DNA from: Diadema setosum | Lineage: Eukaryota > Echinodermata > Echinoidea > Diadematoida > Diadematidae | Assembly: GCA_033980235.1 (NCBI GenBank) | Contig: CM067062.1 | Span: 17,168,301 to 17,232,300, forward strand | Length of the DNA: 64,000 bases | Direction: 5' to 3' | Shown here: piece after piece, positions 36,615 through 48,800 of the stretch | Layout: each line of letters begins with the position of its first letter | Position numbering within the stretch: position 1 is the first letter of the stretch | Notes under the pieces: model-generated | The model's database searches: none | Seen by the model: the letters and a program-made list of their open reading frames with translations, nothing else | What the model was told of the DNA's origin: nothing | Translations under genes and position numbers: made by a program

Positions 36615-37002
36615 CAGTTGAACCTCTATTATCCGGCCTCCCTTTATCCGGATCTCTCTATTATCCGGACGCAATCTCGCCGTGATTTTGCCCAACTCCT
36701 TGAGAACTCCTACACAAACACACATGAATTACATATTACTTCCAACATGATTAACATACATTACATCAAATTTCCTTCCAAATTGCTTACCCTCAGACAT
36801 TTAAACATCCCCAAACATCCCCAAATGTAACAATGAAAAGGTTGCAGTATACACATTACTACATGTGGTACTACAATGGGCTACATCAGTACATGTGTAT
36901 GTATATGTACATGTATAAAGCATTGAGTCTCCCGTATCCAGCCAAATCCCTTATCCGGATGAGCCCTGGTCCCGACTTGTCCGGATACGAGAGGTTCAAC
37001 TG
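36615..37002. mobile_element. pogo/Tigger-like MITE in the loop of the fold-back element
   Basis: Left end CAGTTGAACCTCTATTATCC and right end CGGATACGAGAGGTTCAACTG are inverse copies flanked by TA (36613-36614, 37003-37004). TTATCCGGA motifs repeat subterminally (36650-36672 and 36951-36960). The length is 388 bp with no transposase. Confidence 0.9.
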
Positions 37003-37552
37003 TATTGGACAAATTTGGTTTTATTCTAGACCATTTGATGATTTCATAGACGAAATGGAATTAGACCAACTCATAATAGACCAAAAATAGACCAAATGGC
37101 TGTTATTAGACGAATTGACTGTAGACCAAATAGTAATTCAACCAAATAACAATTAGACCAAACAGTAATTGGACGAAATGATGACTAGACCAACTGGTTA
37201 TTAGACCAACTGATATTAAACAGTCTATTAGACCAAGTGGCTGTAGACCAAGTGGTAATAGAGTGTAAACCGATCCGGACGATAGCCTCTTTGAAATGGT
37301 TGTTTGAAGGTTAAATATAAATTCAAAAACTCGTCTTTTAATATTACATGAGAAAAAGTACCAACGCACCCTTTCGGCAAAACGGGGGGGGGGGGGGGGG
37401 CTTTCGACGAAGGGTGGGGTTCCAGTCAACGCGACGCGACCCAACGCTCCCAACGCACCCTTTCGGCAAAACCGGGGGGGGGCTTTGGACGAAGGGTGGT
37501 GTTCCCATTAACGCGACGTGCCACCACCCAACCCACCCTTTCGGCACAAGCC

Positions 37553-37561
37553 TTTCACAGC
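37553..37561. repeat. 9-bp target-site duplication, right
   Basis: TTTCACAGC, identical to 34631-34639. Confidence 0.9.
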
Positions 37562-37703
37562 AATGTATTGTATATACAAATATGCATTTTTATGTTTCGA
37601 AATGTTAGCCTTGTCAGACAACAAGTGGGTGCATCCTAAAATGTTTATTTGATCATCTGTGACAAGTGATCCAACATTATGATGAACAGGCACAATCACC
37701 TAT

Positions 37704-37976
37704 AACAGGGCTCGACATTTACATTTTTCTTTGGTTGCCTATTCGGGCTACTGAAATCTTTGAATGTAAAATTTTGATGCCCCTCCCCCCCCCCCCCCCA
37801 AAAAAAAAAAAAAAAGTTGTGGCCCGTAATGAAAGGAAATATAATGAAATTTCATTCTAAATTCTAATTGCCCAATCAGACCACCAAAAGATAACCTTTT
37901 TTACTGGGAAATTTGGTGGCCCAACATAAATTTGTAGTGGCCCTGGGCCAAACGGCCACCTCTAATGTCAAGCCCT
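37704..37976. mobile_element. Dispersed repeat with CAGGGCTCGACATT ends
   Basis: Left CAGGGCTCGACATT and right AATGTCAAGCCCTG are near-inverse ends. The interior matches 28950-29212. A C-run followed by an A-run (about 37786-37815) is the complement of the T-then-G tracts. Confidence 0.75.
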
Positions 37977-38800
37977 GCCTATAATATCCTGTGCACATAG
38001 TTGTTTTTATAAATTTTATTAATAAGCAATCATTTAGATCCACCTTTTCATGGGGGTGCTGTCTGTCATCCAGGGATAAAACAGTAGTAAACTACTATGA
38101 ATTTAGAGTGGTTAGTTTTTTTTTTTCTCTCTCTCTCTCTCTCCCTCTCTTTTGTTTGACACTGGTAGCTAATTTAGGACTTTGTCTCTATCTCCTACTT
38201 GCTACTTTTTAAACAATCAAAGATTTTTTATTTATCTATTTAGGGGGGTTGGGATGTGAAGTCACATACACTGTTACTCATTAAAACTACATAGTACAAA
38301 CGTGAAATTGTTGGGTTTTTTCTGTACATTTGAAGTATTCAGTCTAAGAGACTTCATCATTATATTCATATAATATGGCAGTATATGAACTCTAAAATTT
38401 ACTTCTTTCTCTCTCTCTCTCGTTCTTTCTCTCCATAATTTCATTATCAAGTATGTTTAATAGATTGTTCTATGCTGTGGACGTTTCATTATGAAGCAAT
38501 TACAAAGTTATTGCAGCTAGCCTGGGGGATGAGATGTTGCAACAATTTCAGTCGCCATACATTGTTAATGGCAATTAGCAGATCATAGACACTGATGAAT
38601 CAGTAAAACTGCATATAGATTGATCATGCATGCACAAGCAGTCGGCAGCATTTACTGGCATAGTGGGCTATGTTTGTGTCCATTTAAATGGTCAACATGA
38701 CTGTGGCATGATGCATTTTCCTTTCATTGGTTGTTGTGTAGTTTGTAGTCCTTTTTTTTTGTGTGTGAGATGGTAAAAGTTCTGAATTTGTATAGATAGA

Positions 38801-38831
<31 letters not shown>

Positions 38832-39533
38832 GTATATAGACACTTTAAAAGTGGAAATATCTACGTGAGTAATTTTTGTGCTCAGCCAAGTAAGACAAAT
38901 TTTGCGGGCTTCAAACAAAATATGAAGTAGGGTATTACATATAATAGGCAAAAAAAAGAAAGAAAAAAAAGATTGAGTGCTTTCATTTTCGCACTAGTTT
39001 CATGTTGCACGGAATGTGTGAAAATTTCCACTTTTACTGTTTACATAAGTAGATAGAACAGAATTAGAGGTACAGTCTGTTGGATCACTTGGAATGCTTC
39101 ATGCCCTTTGCTGATTTTACATTTCAGATCATGTGATATCCATATTTTATAAGGAGTGACAAGATACTTTTGTTTTTCATATGCCTTTAACCCCATTGAA
39201 GACTAATCCTGAGTGTACTCGGGCAGGTGTCTATGGGAAATGCGTGTTACAGCAATATCAGCTCATCCTCAAAGTTTTAAGGTTTCAGGCTGAATGAATG
39301 TCTGTCAAGGATGATGGATTTAGTCTATTCACAGTTGACTTGCTATAATGAAGAGCTTATGAACGTACTGCGTGGACTGGGAAAACCCCAATTATTTCAA
39401 CTGCTGCCTGTGGCCCTAATTATTGATTCCACTACTGTAGACTTCATTCTAATACCCTCCTTCTAACAGCACACACTGGATGTGTTCACATCAGCACACC
39501 AGTATACACATTTTCCATCAGCCAAAGTATTAT
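37977..39533. other. Intergenic stretch without a recognisable gene
   Basis: CT-rich simple sequence near 38125-38150 and 38405-38440 and a GATA/GACA array at 38791-38832 are the only distinct features. Confidence 0.4.
38791..38832. repeat. (GATA)n(GACA)n microsatellite
   Basis: About seven GATA repeats passing into three GACA repeats. Confidence 0.9.
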
Positions 39534-40259
39534 CAGGGAGGTGCTAGAGAAGGAGAGGCAACTAAAGCTCTCCTTTGAAGTCATGCGCGGCACCGCCGAG
39601 AAGTTATGCGTTTCAACTACAGGTGTTACCCATGTGCTTTGACAAAAGAGAGCATCAATAATCGAGACTAGCGCTCTCACATCCTGAAATATTTGCTCCT
39701 ACTGCAATTCGCTCTCTCTTTCAATGTGATGGCAACAATGAATTTGTGTACCTTGAATTGGAGCAGCGAATCAAAATGCAGTGTAATACTCACAATTTTA
39801 ACAGCAAATAGTTTAAAAACACGCTGGAACACGCTTTAAAGGAGTACTTTATTTGAAAGATCAAAATATCCCCTTATTAACAGATAGAAAATTAACATGC
39901 GGAAATGTGCGCATTGTAGAAAAAATTAGGTTTTAAGAGGGCCTAATTTTCATTTCCTTTCGATTTGCGAATTACGAAGAAACTAGAAATACATGTTAAT
40001 AATATTGAATTTTTTCCTAAACTATTCTAAATCAATTCGAGTATTTCATTTAAAATTTTGCGGTGAAATAAAGCTTGTAATTCATCGAAAGGTGAAATGC
40101 GTTCTTCGTCTCCGAACTTCGTCTTGCAACTAGAGCGGTGCCGAGCATGACTTCAAAGCGTAATGGAATGCTAGACATCCCATTGTAACGCCTTGAACCC
40201 AAACATGTGTTTGCATGAATTACGAAGAGTTGCCACTCCATCTCTGTAACACCTCCCTG
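39534..40259. mobile_element. hAT-like non-autonomous element, intact ends
   Basis: Left CAGGGAGGTGCTAGAGAAGG and right end (inverse: CAGGGAGGTGTTACAGAGAT) are imperfect inverted repeats. GTATTAT is duplicated on both sides (39527-39533, 40260-40266), close to the 8-bp duplication of hAT elements, and CAGGG ends also fit hAT. Internal inverse blocks include GAAGTCATGC (39577) and GCATGACTTC (40145). It has no transposase frame. A disrupted copy is at 11268-12208. Confidence 0.8.
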
Positions 40260-40266
40260 GTATTAT

Positions 40267-42816
40267 TAAGGCAAGTGGATTAAGAAAAAAGAGTTCTGAG
40301 TATATACCTGGGCAGGTGTCTATGGGAAATGCATGTTGTAGCAAAATCAGCCCATCCTCAACGTGTTAATAACATGCTATGTCATAGCTTTACACCTTGG
40401 GTGTACTTGCATGTTGATTTTCAGTGGGTGTTGGAAGGCTTGAAACCAATATCATTGTGTGGTGGATTGAAAATCAATAAATTACGGAGTGTTAAACCTA
40501 GATACGTAGGTACTCTTGGCTGCCAGTAGTTTATCATTTGTTGTTCAGTATTGATTGCCTTGTTTTGCAGCTGTATTGTAAAGTCATTTTTGCTTTTGGA
40601 AATAAATTCCTTCTTCTACCCCATGAACATATTCAATAGAACATTTCTACAAAATTACAATCATTTGAACCCCCACATATTATTGTCAGTCATCTCTTTC
40701 TCTCTCTCTGCCTTTCCGACCATCATTTACTGTACAAGCTGAAATTTTCGCAGTGGTTTTATTTTTCGCGAATTTCACGAATCGCCTTTGAACCGCGAAA
40801 ATAACAACACGCGAAAAAAAAAATAACGTGCGAACAGATAAGCACAGTTAAACCTCGCAACAGCGAAATTAACAACATGTGAAAATGTTCTCCTAGTAGC
40901 AATTCGCGAAAATATCTGTACGCGAAAATTTCAGCTCGTACAGTATTTTCCTCCTCTCTCTCTCCCCTTCTCTTTCCTTTCTTTTCTTTAAGTCAGTAGA
41001 AAATTTAAAGAATTGTGGATTATTAGTTTTGTGACTACAATACTTTTTATGGTCCACTCATTTGCAGCTAGACATAATATACTTACACAAATTAAGTTTT
41101 GAGAGACCATGCAGACACCAGATCATTGTGTTAACCAGTGTAAAAGAAAAAAAAAATAGTATGCTGCCTGTGGTACTGATGTCTCTTGAAAGTCACAGGT
41201 GTGAGGTAAAGTGTGTATTGTTGTGGGATGAAGTGCTGTGGGAAGAAGGTTGAAGATTTTGTTGTGTCATTGTTACAAAGGGATGAACAAAAAGATGTGT
41301 GATGGAATTGTACAGGTGCTCCAATTGTAGCTCTACTTATGTGAATGTGTGTCTGGGGTGTGCATGTGTCTACATCAGAGAAGGGGGGTAGTGGAATTAC
41401 AAATATCTAAACTGGTTGAGTAAATATGTACAGTAATTAGAATACACATTAAGACACAAGGTGAGATTACATATCATTCTCTGTTCAGCAAGAATTGTAA
41501 ATGTGCAGTCATGTGATGTTATGTACACATATGAGTGGATTTCAGAACATATTTGATTTCCTGCCATAAATAATGATGTGCTATGACATGGTTTGGCTTG
41601 CTGCTGTTCGTGTTAATGGGATCAATTGTGAATCTGACATGCATGCATCACAGACAGTATATCAAGTTGTCATGATTTATAGTTCTAATTATGGATCTTA
41701 AGGTAACATCACTTTGGGTTACTCTTGTTTAATCTGTGTCACATTCTGCCTATGCACACTTACTGGTAATTGTATTTTGAGTGACATTGCCATACATTTT
41801 AAAGGCTGTATGTTTTATACAAGAACCTGAAATAGTCTTAATACTGTTGTTGACTTCAAGTTTTGCATAAATTTCCATTTATCTGCTGCCCTGATATCAC
41901 TGCACCCACTCAAACAGCTTTCTCTACAAGGTAGACTCTTTCTTCTAATTTACAAACTGGAATGCCCATGATGAATCAGTTTGATTGTGAAATTACTCCA
42001 CAGGGCTGTTTGAATGAAAACAGTTATATGTCACTCCAAGGCAATTTGCAGGTTATAGTAATCTTTTTCTTCTTTCTTTCAATGTCATTCATATTTTTAT
42101 AGTTGACTGAAAGTATCAAACTGTGATGTTTGTTTAGAAGGGTGACTGAGATGTCTGACCTGGATTTCTTGAGTAAATAAATGTACCGAGTCAAAGTCCA
42201 CCGGTACTCAAATCAAAATAATGCATGTGGAATTCTAAATGGTACTGCTTCTCTGGCACATCAAAATTTGCTGACCAATAGGTTGGAAGGAATCTGTAAA
42301 AACGAGGTACCCTGTCACTTGTTTACTGAACATCCAACCAGCTCAGTTGTCAATAGACCTGAATGATTCGGCAATTTGATAGAAAGCACTTTGTGTTAAA
42401 CTATGAATCAGCATTAACTCAAATATATTTACAATTTTGATATGCAGTTCTTAAACAAGATATATGTGTCTGTGTTCATTCTGCATTTGCAGCTTAGAGA
42501 CTGTACCAAGTGTAGTGGGGTTTGTGCTAAGTGTGGAATTGGGTTGGTGATTTACTCTGCATTTTCTTGCCGGTGATTATATTCCTGGTGATATTTCATC
42601 ATTTACACACAACAATAGATGGAAAGAATACAGTGCTGAGTGACTCCTTGATTATTTTCAGTTGTGGTGATTTGTTTCCATGCAACAGATGCCACTGAGG
42701 AATTTGCCATGACAGTGGGCTGAAGGAGTTTGCGAGAGAGCCCTGAATTCATCCATTATATGAGTGGAAGTATATTGAGCACCAGCTGAAGTTAGTATCA
42801 TCCGACACAACACGCC
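40267..42816. other. Upstream region of AIFM3
   Basis: No coding exon recognised except possible 5' UTR close to 42688-42816, where a pyrimidine-poor CAACAG acceptor-like site (ending about 42688) precedes the start codon. It holds one MITE (40740-40943). The promoter could not be located by eye. Confidence 0.35.
40740..40943. mobile_element. Palindromic MITE with GAGCTGAAATTTTCGC ends (copy 2)
   Basis: Starts CTGTACAAGCTGAAATTTTC and ends GAAAATTTCAGCTCGTACAG, flanked by TA on both sides. It is the same family as 9487-9681, reversed. Confidence 0.8.
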
Positions 42817-45800
42817 ATGGGAGGGTGCTCATCCAAAGACCAGACAGTCAGTCAAGGTAAGACCAGGGAGATGGAAGAGAGACATTTCCCTGGTAAGACA
42901 TAAAACCAAGAAAATCCTACTCTGCAAGACCATGGAGATCAGTTTTCACTTCAAGGACATACCAGCATAAACTTTGGTACCACCATAATTATTGAAGTGA
43001 GAAGATTGTAATGTGATAAAGTGACTTTTAAGTTGTTTCCAGCCATGCAGTTTTTCTCTTCAATAATAATAGGATTCCAACTCTTTTTTGCAAACTCTCA
43101 TAACATTATTGCTGCGCAATGAGAAGTTTTGTTTTGTTTTGTTTTGTTTTTTTAATCTATAAAATGTGCGGCATGGGGTCTCTGCCTGTCTATCTATCAA
43201 GCTATCTATTGTTTTATCTTTCTATCTATCTGTCCATCTATATATCTTTTTATCTTTCTTTCTATCTGTCTATCTATATAGCCGTCTGTCTGCCCTTCAA
43301 TTTCTGTTCCAGCAAAATGCAAGTCTCCGATGACATAATTTATTTTGTTGTATGGGTAGCAAAATAAGCATAATGTATATACCTTCATTCCTTTTGGTTG
43401 TAAAAGTGACACACATTAAGTGTTGATGTTCATATTAGAGTGGAAGCAAAGTTTAATAGAATATCTATAACATTCATTTTTATCAGCTCTTTATTAGCAA
43501 ATCCATGTAAATGTTTGATTCATAGGCTGCATCTTTAAATGAGAAAAATATTTACAGTTTTCTTTCACCTTTTCTCCCACCACTTCTTCTTTATTTATCT
43601 TTCCATCATTTGGATATATATATACCCTGACATTGTTACGTCACTGTTATTGGCAATTTGTGTTATTGTGTCTGTAAATATGATTTGTTATGCCTTCTTT
43701 TTATTATTTTCATGGATATTTATTACATTCTGCCATTTTTGTGTTACCATTCTATATGATTTGCATTCCAAATTAAATGTTTTGTATTCAACCACTATAC
43801 ATTTTTGGGTCCGTATTTGTATCTTTTATTGTAATTTCATATTTCTTTTCATTTCACATTGTTGCTCATAATGCAATATATGCACTACATTTCTACTTGT
43901 GTGGAATGCATTCCTTTACACTACTATGCAATGTTCCTTTTGCAATTCTACACCTGAGTTGATATATATTATTCTTTATTATACCTCATGAATGTGCATG
44001 ATTCAATGTATGAACACACCCATTTCTCTGAATATATTACACTTTGACATGTGCACAAATTGTAGTCAGTCCATTGTCTGTTCCTGCCAAAACTGACCCT
44101 TCCATACCCACCTCATCTGCCACGCCCTCTAACTCCTCCCCTGCCCCACCCGGTGGCACCCCTAATCTCGCAGCAGATGGGACGAAAAGTACCAGTAAGC
44201 AGGCCCCTGGGAAGGGACCGGTGAAGAATGGCACTGGCACCCACGCACCTGGCTTGGAGGCCATAGTGTGCAAAGTGGATGACATGAAAGACGGAGAGTA
44301 AGATATATGTCAGTCTTTTTCATTATTTTGAGGGTTTCATACTGTAAAACCAGACATTTTTGGGGTGCATTAAACTTTTGTGAATTTCACAAAGAGCCAA
44401 GATTCTCAAAAGTAAAATGCATACAATTTAGTGTTTGTCTACACAATGCATTGAATGTCATTAGCGATTGGCAAAAATTTCATTCTGCAAAAAAGGTTGT
44501 CTGCTCCAATTTGCAAAAATGTTACGCCGCAAATGTTTATGGATTTACAATACTATAGTTTGATATATATGATCTGTGTTCTCTGTTTTACACGTACATA
44601 CTATACCTTTTGGCTTGCCTATTCAAAGGGATAGCAATTGCAATCTGATTACCGGGCAGTCCTGAAAGATAGAAAGATGGGTGTTTAAGTCTTTTTGTCT
44701 CATCTTATACAAAGTTATCATCCATCAAGAGAGACCTGGAATTAGCATCCTTGTGCATCTGCACTGAGATTGAACTCCCTCTGATTTTATTGTGTTGGTT
44801 TAGTCTCACATTTGATCCAGTGAGCATACTGAAGAGAACTTCACTTTCTGGCCCAACCTTTTCATATAAATGTTTCAATTGTCATACGATAACTTTGCTA
44901 TGCCTGTGACCCTACAGTAGGACTTTGGAAAACATCATGTTCGTAACATTGTGCAGTCACCTAACTTATGTGTTGTCATTGGGGAGAGGAAGAGCAAACA
45001 CTTGATACGCTTTATTTCAATGCTGCCTATCACTACTAGAATGCGAGAAGTGGACATTGGCACTGGTAAGGCACTTCTGGTGAAGGAGCTCGGTGAGTTC
45101 AGCGCCATCGGACACAAGTGTTCTCACTATGGAGCACCTCTAGTTAAAGGTAAGAATTATTGTCATAGAAAATGAAACAGCAATTTCTGCACAAAAGCAA
45201 AGATGATTTATGTTTTATTGCTTTTTAACTGAGTGCAAAAAGTATAATCACTATGTTAGGAAAAGTGTCATGCAAAAGAAAAATTGTGTGTTATTTTTCT
45301 ATTGTTTGTCATTCTGGTATGGTGTTGCTTGGCAGAATTTCTAGGTTGTAGTCTGGAAAAGAGTGTATACCCTAATCTTTCTTTTTGCAGTTTCATAGTG
45401 AGCCAAGCAAACAGAGTCTAACTTATGAATAATTTACCAGAAAGCATACATTATGTTGTTCTGTAATATCTAAGATCATAATAATGTATCAGTTTGACAT
45501 TTATTTTGGCATAGAAGTCTGCTGGGATTTTAGGTTTGAAAGCTGATTGGTGATGAAAGCCAATTTGTCTTCTAAGATTTTTCCTTCCTCATCTTTCAAG
45601 TGTTTCCGGCATGCATCCAAAATTTGATTTTAATTAGAATTGATTTCAACATGTGTGTCACCTTCAAGATCAGGAGACCTGTTCTTACCGAGGCAACTCT
45701 TCTGATTTATCAAGTCACATGTTTAGGAAAGTGCATGTGTGCAATGACTTGTGCACATTATAAGAATCAACTAAATGTTTAATACCTTCGGTGAACCTAC

Positions 45801-48800
45801 TTTCTTGCCCGTCATGTAAAGTTTTCTGAGATGTCTCAATGAAGCACACCTCTTGATTGGCATTTCATGTACACACAGGTGCTCTGTGTAATGGGCGTGT
45901 CCGCTGTCCCTGGCACGGAGCTTGCTTCAACACAAAGACGGGTGATATTGAAGACTTTCCAGGGCTGGACAGTGTACCCAAATTTGAGGTCAGTTAGAAG
46001 CATTTTGTAAGCTAATGCCATGTATCATTTTTGTGTTCGTACCACATTTTGTTTTATTTGGTACCGGTATTCAAGTTTTAATTGTTTTTTTGGTTGTTTG
46101 TATGCAAAATTAAGTGTGTGGTTTCGATGACAAAAGGTGTATATGCGTAGAGAGATATGAATAGACTATCAAGATAGTCTAATGGTCTAAAGGCAAGCCT
46201 GCCTTTGAAAGAGTGAGCCTTTTTATTTTTACCTTTTTTTTTAATTTTTTCTTTTTGTTGAATGGCATGCCCATCCACAGAAATTTGTGTTGGTGATAAT
46301 ATCTTCACTCTGCCTCATAGAATAGCTACGAAGCATTTTAATTATTTACTTCTAGTTCTCAAGGGCAGTATGAAGGGATGATGCAAGGGGCATTATTTGT
46401 TTTGATAATTGTTCAGTGCAAATCATTACCCAGGCATTCCATCCCAGCAGTATTCATACTTTGTCGTACTTTTTTATTTTCTCTTAGGTCAGAATAAGTG
46501 GAGATGATGTCATTGTCCAGGCAAATCCAGAGGTGAGCTTGGTATACCTCCAGGTTGATCTTTAACACAAGACATTTAGTTTACACGTCAATAGAATATG
46601 ATACCTGTTGGACAATTATACAAATTTTGGCATGATTTTTTTAAGAAGCTAGACCTTAGTGTCTACTTTGTCCTTAAAACTAGATTCATGAATGTTTTTA
46701 ATAAACAGAACAGTAACAGGTCAGTCTATAATTAATTGAAATCATAAAATAATTATTAAAGGCATAATTTACCATTTGCAGATAAAACAAAAACCCAGCT
46801 TTAGTGCTTCAAAATAATTCTAAAATGTGAGTTAGAGGTAGAAACAACCAATGTAAACATTTGAATCAGTGTAATTCATGTTAAGTATTGTTTAATATAC
46901 AAAATGTGAACAATAGTTATAGTAAAATGTTTTTAGACTAAACTGTCTACAGTTTATGGTGTATTGAGAAAAAATAGTGATATGTCCTTATATTTTAGGC
47001 TGTATTGCAAAATCTTACATGGAAGGAGGTTTTGTGATACATCTGACATACACATAAGCATCAAATGTGATATCGCGGAACAATTTAAAAATCACTGCTC
47101 CCAATGGTAAATAGCACCTTTAAAAGTTATTAAATTAAATCAAGAAGCGATTATGAAAGCATCAAGTGAATGAAGCAAGATGCCTTAGTAAGTACTTTAA
47201 TTGTAAATCTATTCTTATTGTGCTATTGTCTGTTTTTCCAGTAGGTTAGTAACAGACCACGATAGAAATGTTCTTATTCCACACATTTGAAGATTGCTCT
47301 TCCCTTGGTTTTTTTTTCCCCATAGGATTTTCTGTCTCATAAACGAGTGAAGAAGATGGTAACATGTTCACCAGATGAGGAGAAGACAGTGCTCATCATT
47401 GGTGGAGGTGAGTTGTGTTGTTCAAAATGTTGCACCATCAATCCTACTAGGTTTTACAGGGTCAAGTCTTCATCTCTGATTGGCATTGAATGCATACATA
47501 TGCTGTCCTCAATGTTGAGCACATGTTGATAACTTCATTGATATTCCAAACTCCTTGTCATCCTCACTATTGCTGCCCCTGTCCTCTTCATCATCATCAC
47601 CACCATCATCATTGTCATCATCATCATCATCATCATTTCCTTCATTAGTGTCATCATCAGTCAATGGGGGCGCTGTAGCATAGTGGATAAGACTCCAGAC
47701 TCATGATGGGAGGACCTGAGTTCGAGTCCCACTAAGTGCTTATGTCCTTGGACAAGATGTTTAACCCACCATGTCCCTCTTGACCCAGGTGTATAAATGG
47801 GCACCTGGTAATGCTAGGATAATAATAATGGCAGGGCCTCTGGTAGAGCAGTGGCAACACTGAAGAGGCTGCCCTGGGTAAATAAGACCTTATTATCATT
47901 ATCAACAACATCAATATCAGTGTTACTAATGAAAACAACTTCATCATAAAACAACATTAACATATCATCATTGATGGTAGTAGCTACTGCAGAGCAGCAA
48001 TGTTTTCAGTTCCACCTGAGATTACTATGTGACAAATGACCATGTGCCATCCTATGCATTTAATAGGCACATGTTCTGTATCCCATATGTATCATGCTCA
48101 AAGGTGTCTTACTGTTCCATGACTATCAATGTTGATAATGGAAAGAAGAGTAAACAAATTAACATCTTGTCATTTACCCAATTCCACACTCACTAGGCGC
48201 GGCATCCATCACCTGTGCAGAAACATTACGTCAGGAGGGGTTCAAAGGTCAGCTGATAGTGGCAACCAAAGAGAAGCACCTTCCATATGACAGACCAAAG
48301 CTGAGCAAGGTGAGACATGTACATGTGTATATCAAAGATTTTGTCTAAATCAACCTGTCCTTTTATACCTGATGCAGTCATTGGGTTTTAACCTAGCTTG
48401 TGACTGCATTCATTATTAAGCCAGTCACTGCCAAAGTCAAGACTGCACTGTAATATAGGAACAAAAATATTGGCAGTGGCCCTGAGGGGTGTATTCTAAT
48501 CTGTTTTATCATATCTAAACAGATTCTGTAAGGGCATACAAAGATAGTGGTATGATATTGCTAGCAGAAGGGGTGCTGATACTTCCTGAATAGAAAAACA
48601 ACACAGATAATGAATTGATTTGAAATTTGTGTAGATTTCTATGAACAGATGTGATATCTCTGCCCAAAAAAATTATGTGCTTGCTCCTCACAGAGCATGT
48701 GGGTCTGGAAGAGAAGACTATAAAAAAGAAAGATACAGAGGCAAGACATACATGAACATGACATGTGACAGATACTGTTTACGCCGCATATTTCGCGAGG

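Larger units (their letters stand above)
34640..37552. mobile_element. Large fold-back transposon with long subrepeated inverted arms
   Basis: The outer ends are GGCTTGTGCCGAAAGGGTGG and its inverse, flanked by the 9-bp duplication TTTCACAGC. Each outer arm contains about two tandem copies of an ~80-100-bp unit (CCGAAAGGGTG...GTCGCGTCGCGTT...CACCCTTCGTC...C-run), and each unit itself has CGAAAGGGTG/CACCCTTCG mirror symmetry. Inside these, a second inverted domain (GTACTTTTTCTCATGTAATA ... GCTATCGTCCGGATC, left at 35961-36055, right at about 37272-37366) leads to degenerate arrays of TTGGTCTAAT-type motifs (36056-36535) mirrored by ATTAGACCAA-type motifs (37028-37262). Two younger elements are nested (34839-35959 and 36615-37002). 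No transposase is visible. The layout fits the Drosophila FB and sea-urchin TU fold-back families; 9-bp duplications also occur in Mutator-like elements. Confidence 0.85.

Noticed and set aside
36381..36830. 149-codon plus-strand open frame
   Set aside because: It consists of the TTGGTCTAAT array, a homopolymer run translated as Phe/Gly, and part of a nested MITE.
43539..43871. 110-codon hydrophobic open frame resembling a membrane protein
   Set aside because: T-rich intron sequence translated as Phe/Ile/Leu; inside AIFM3 intron 1 with no coding-type codon pattern.
47666..47740. Functional tRNA gene
   Set aside because: A- and B-boxes are present but there is no matching 3' acceptor strand and a SINE body follows directly.
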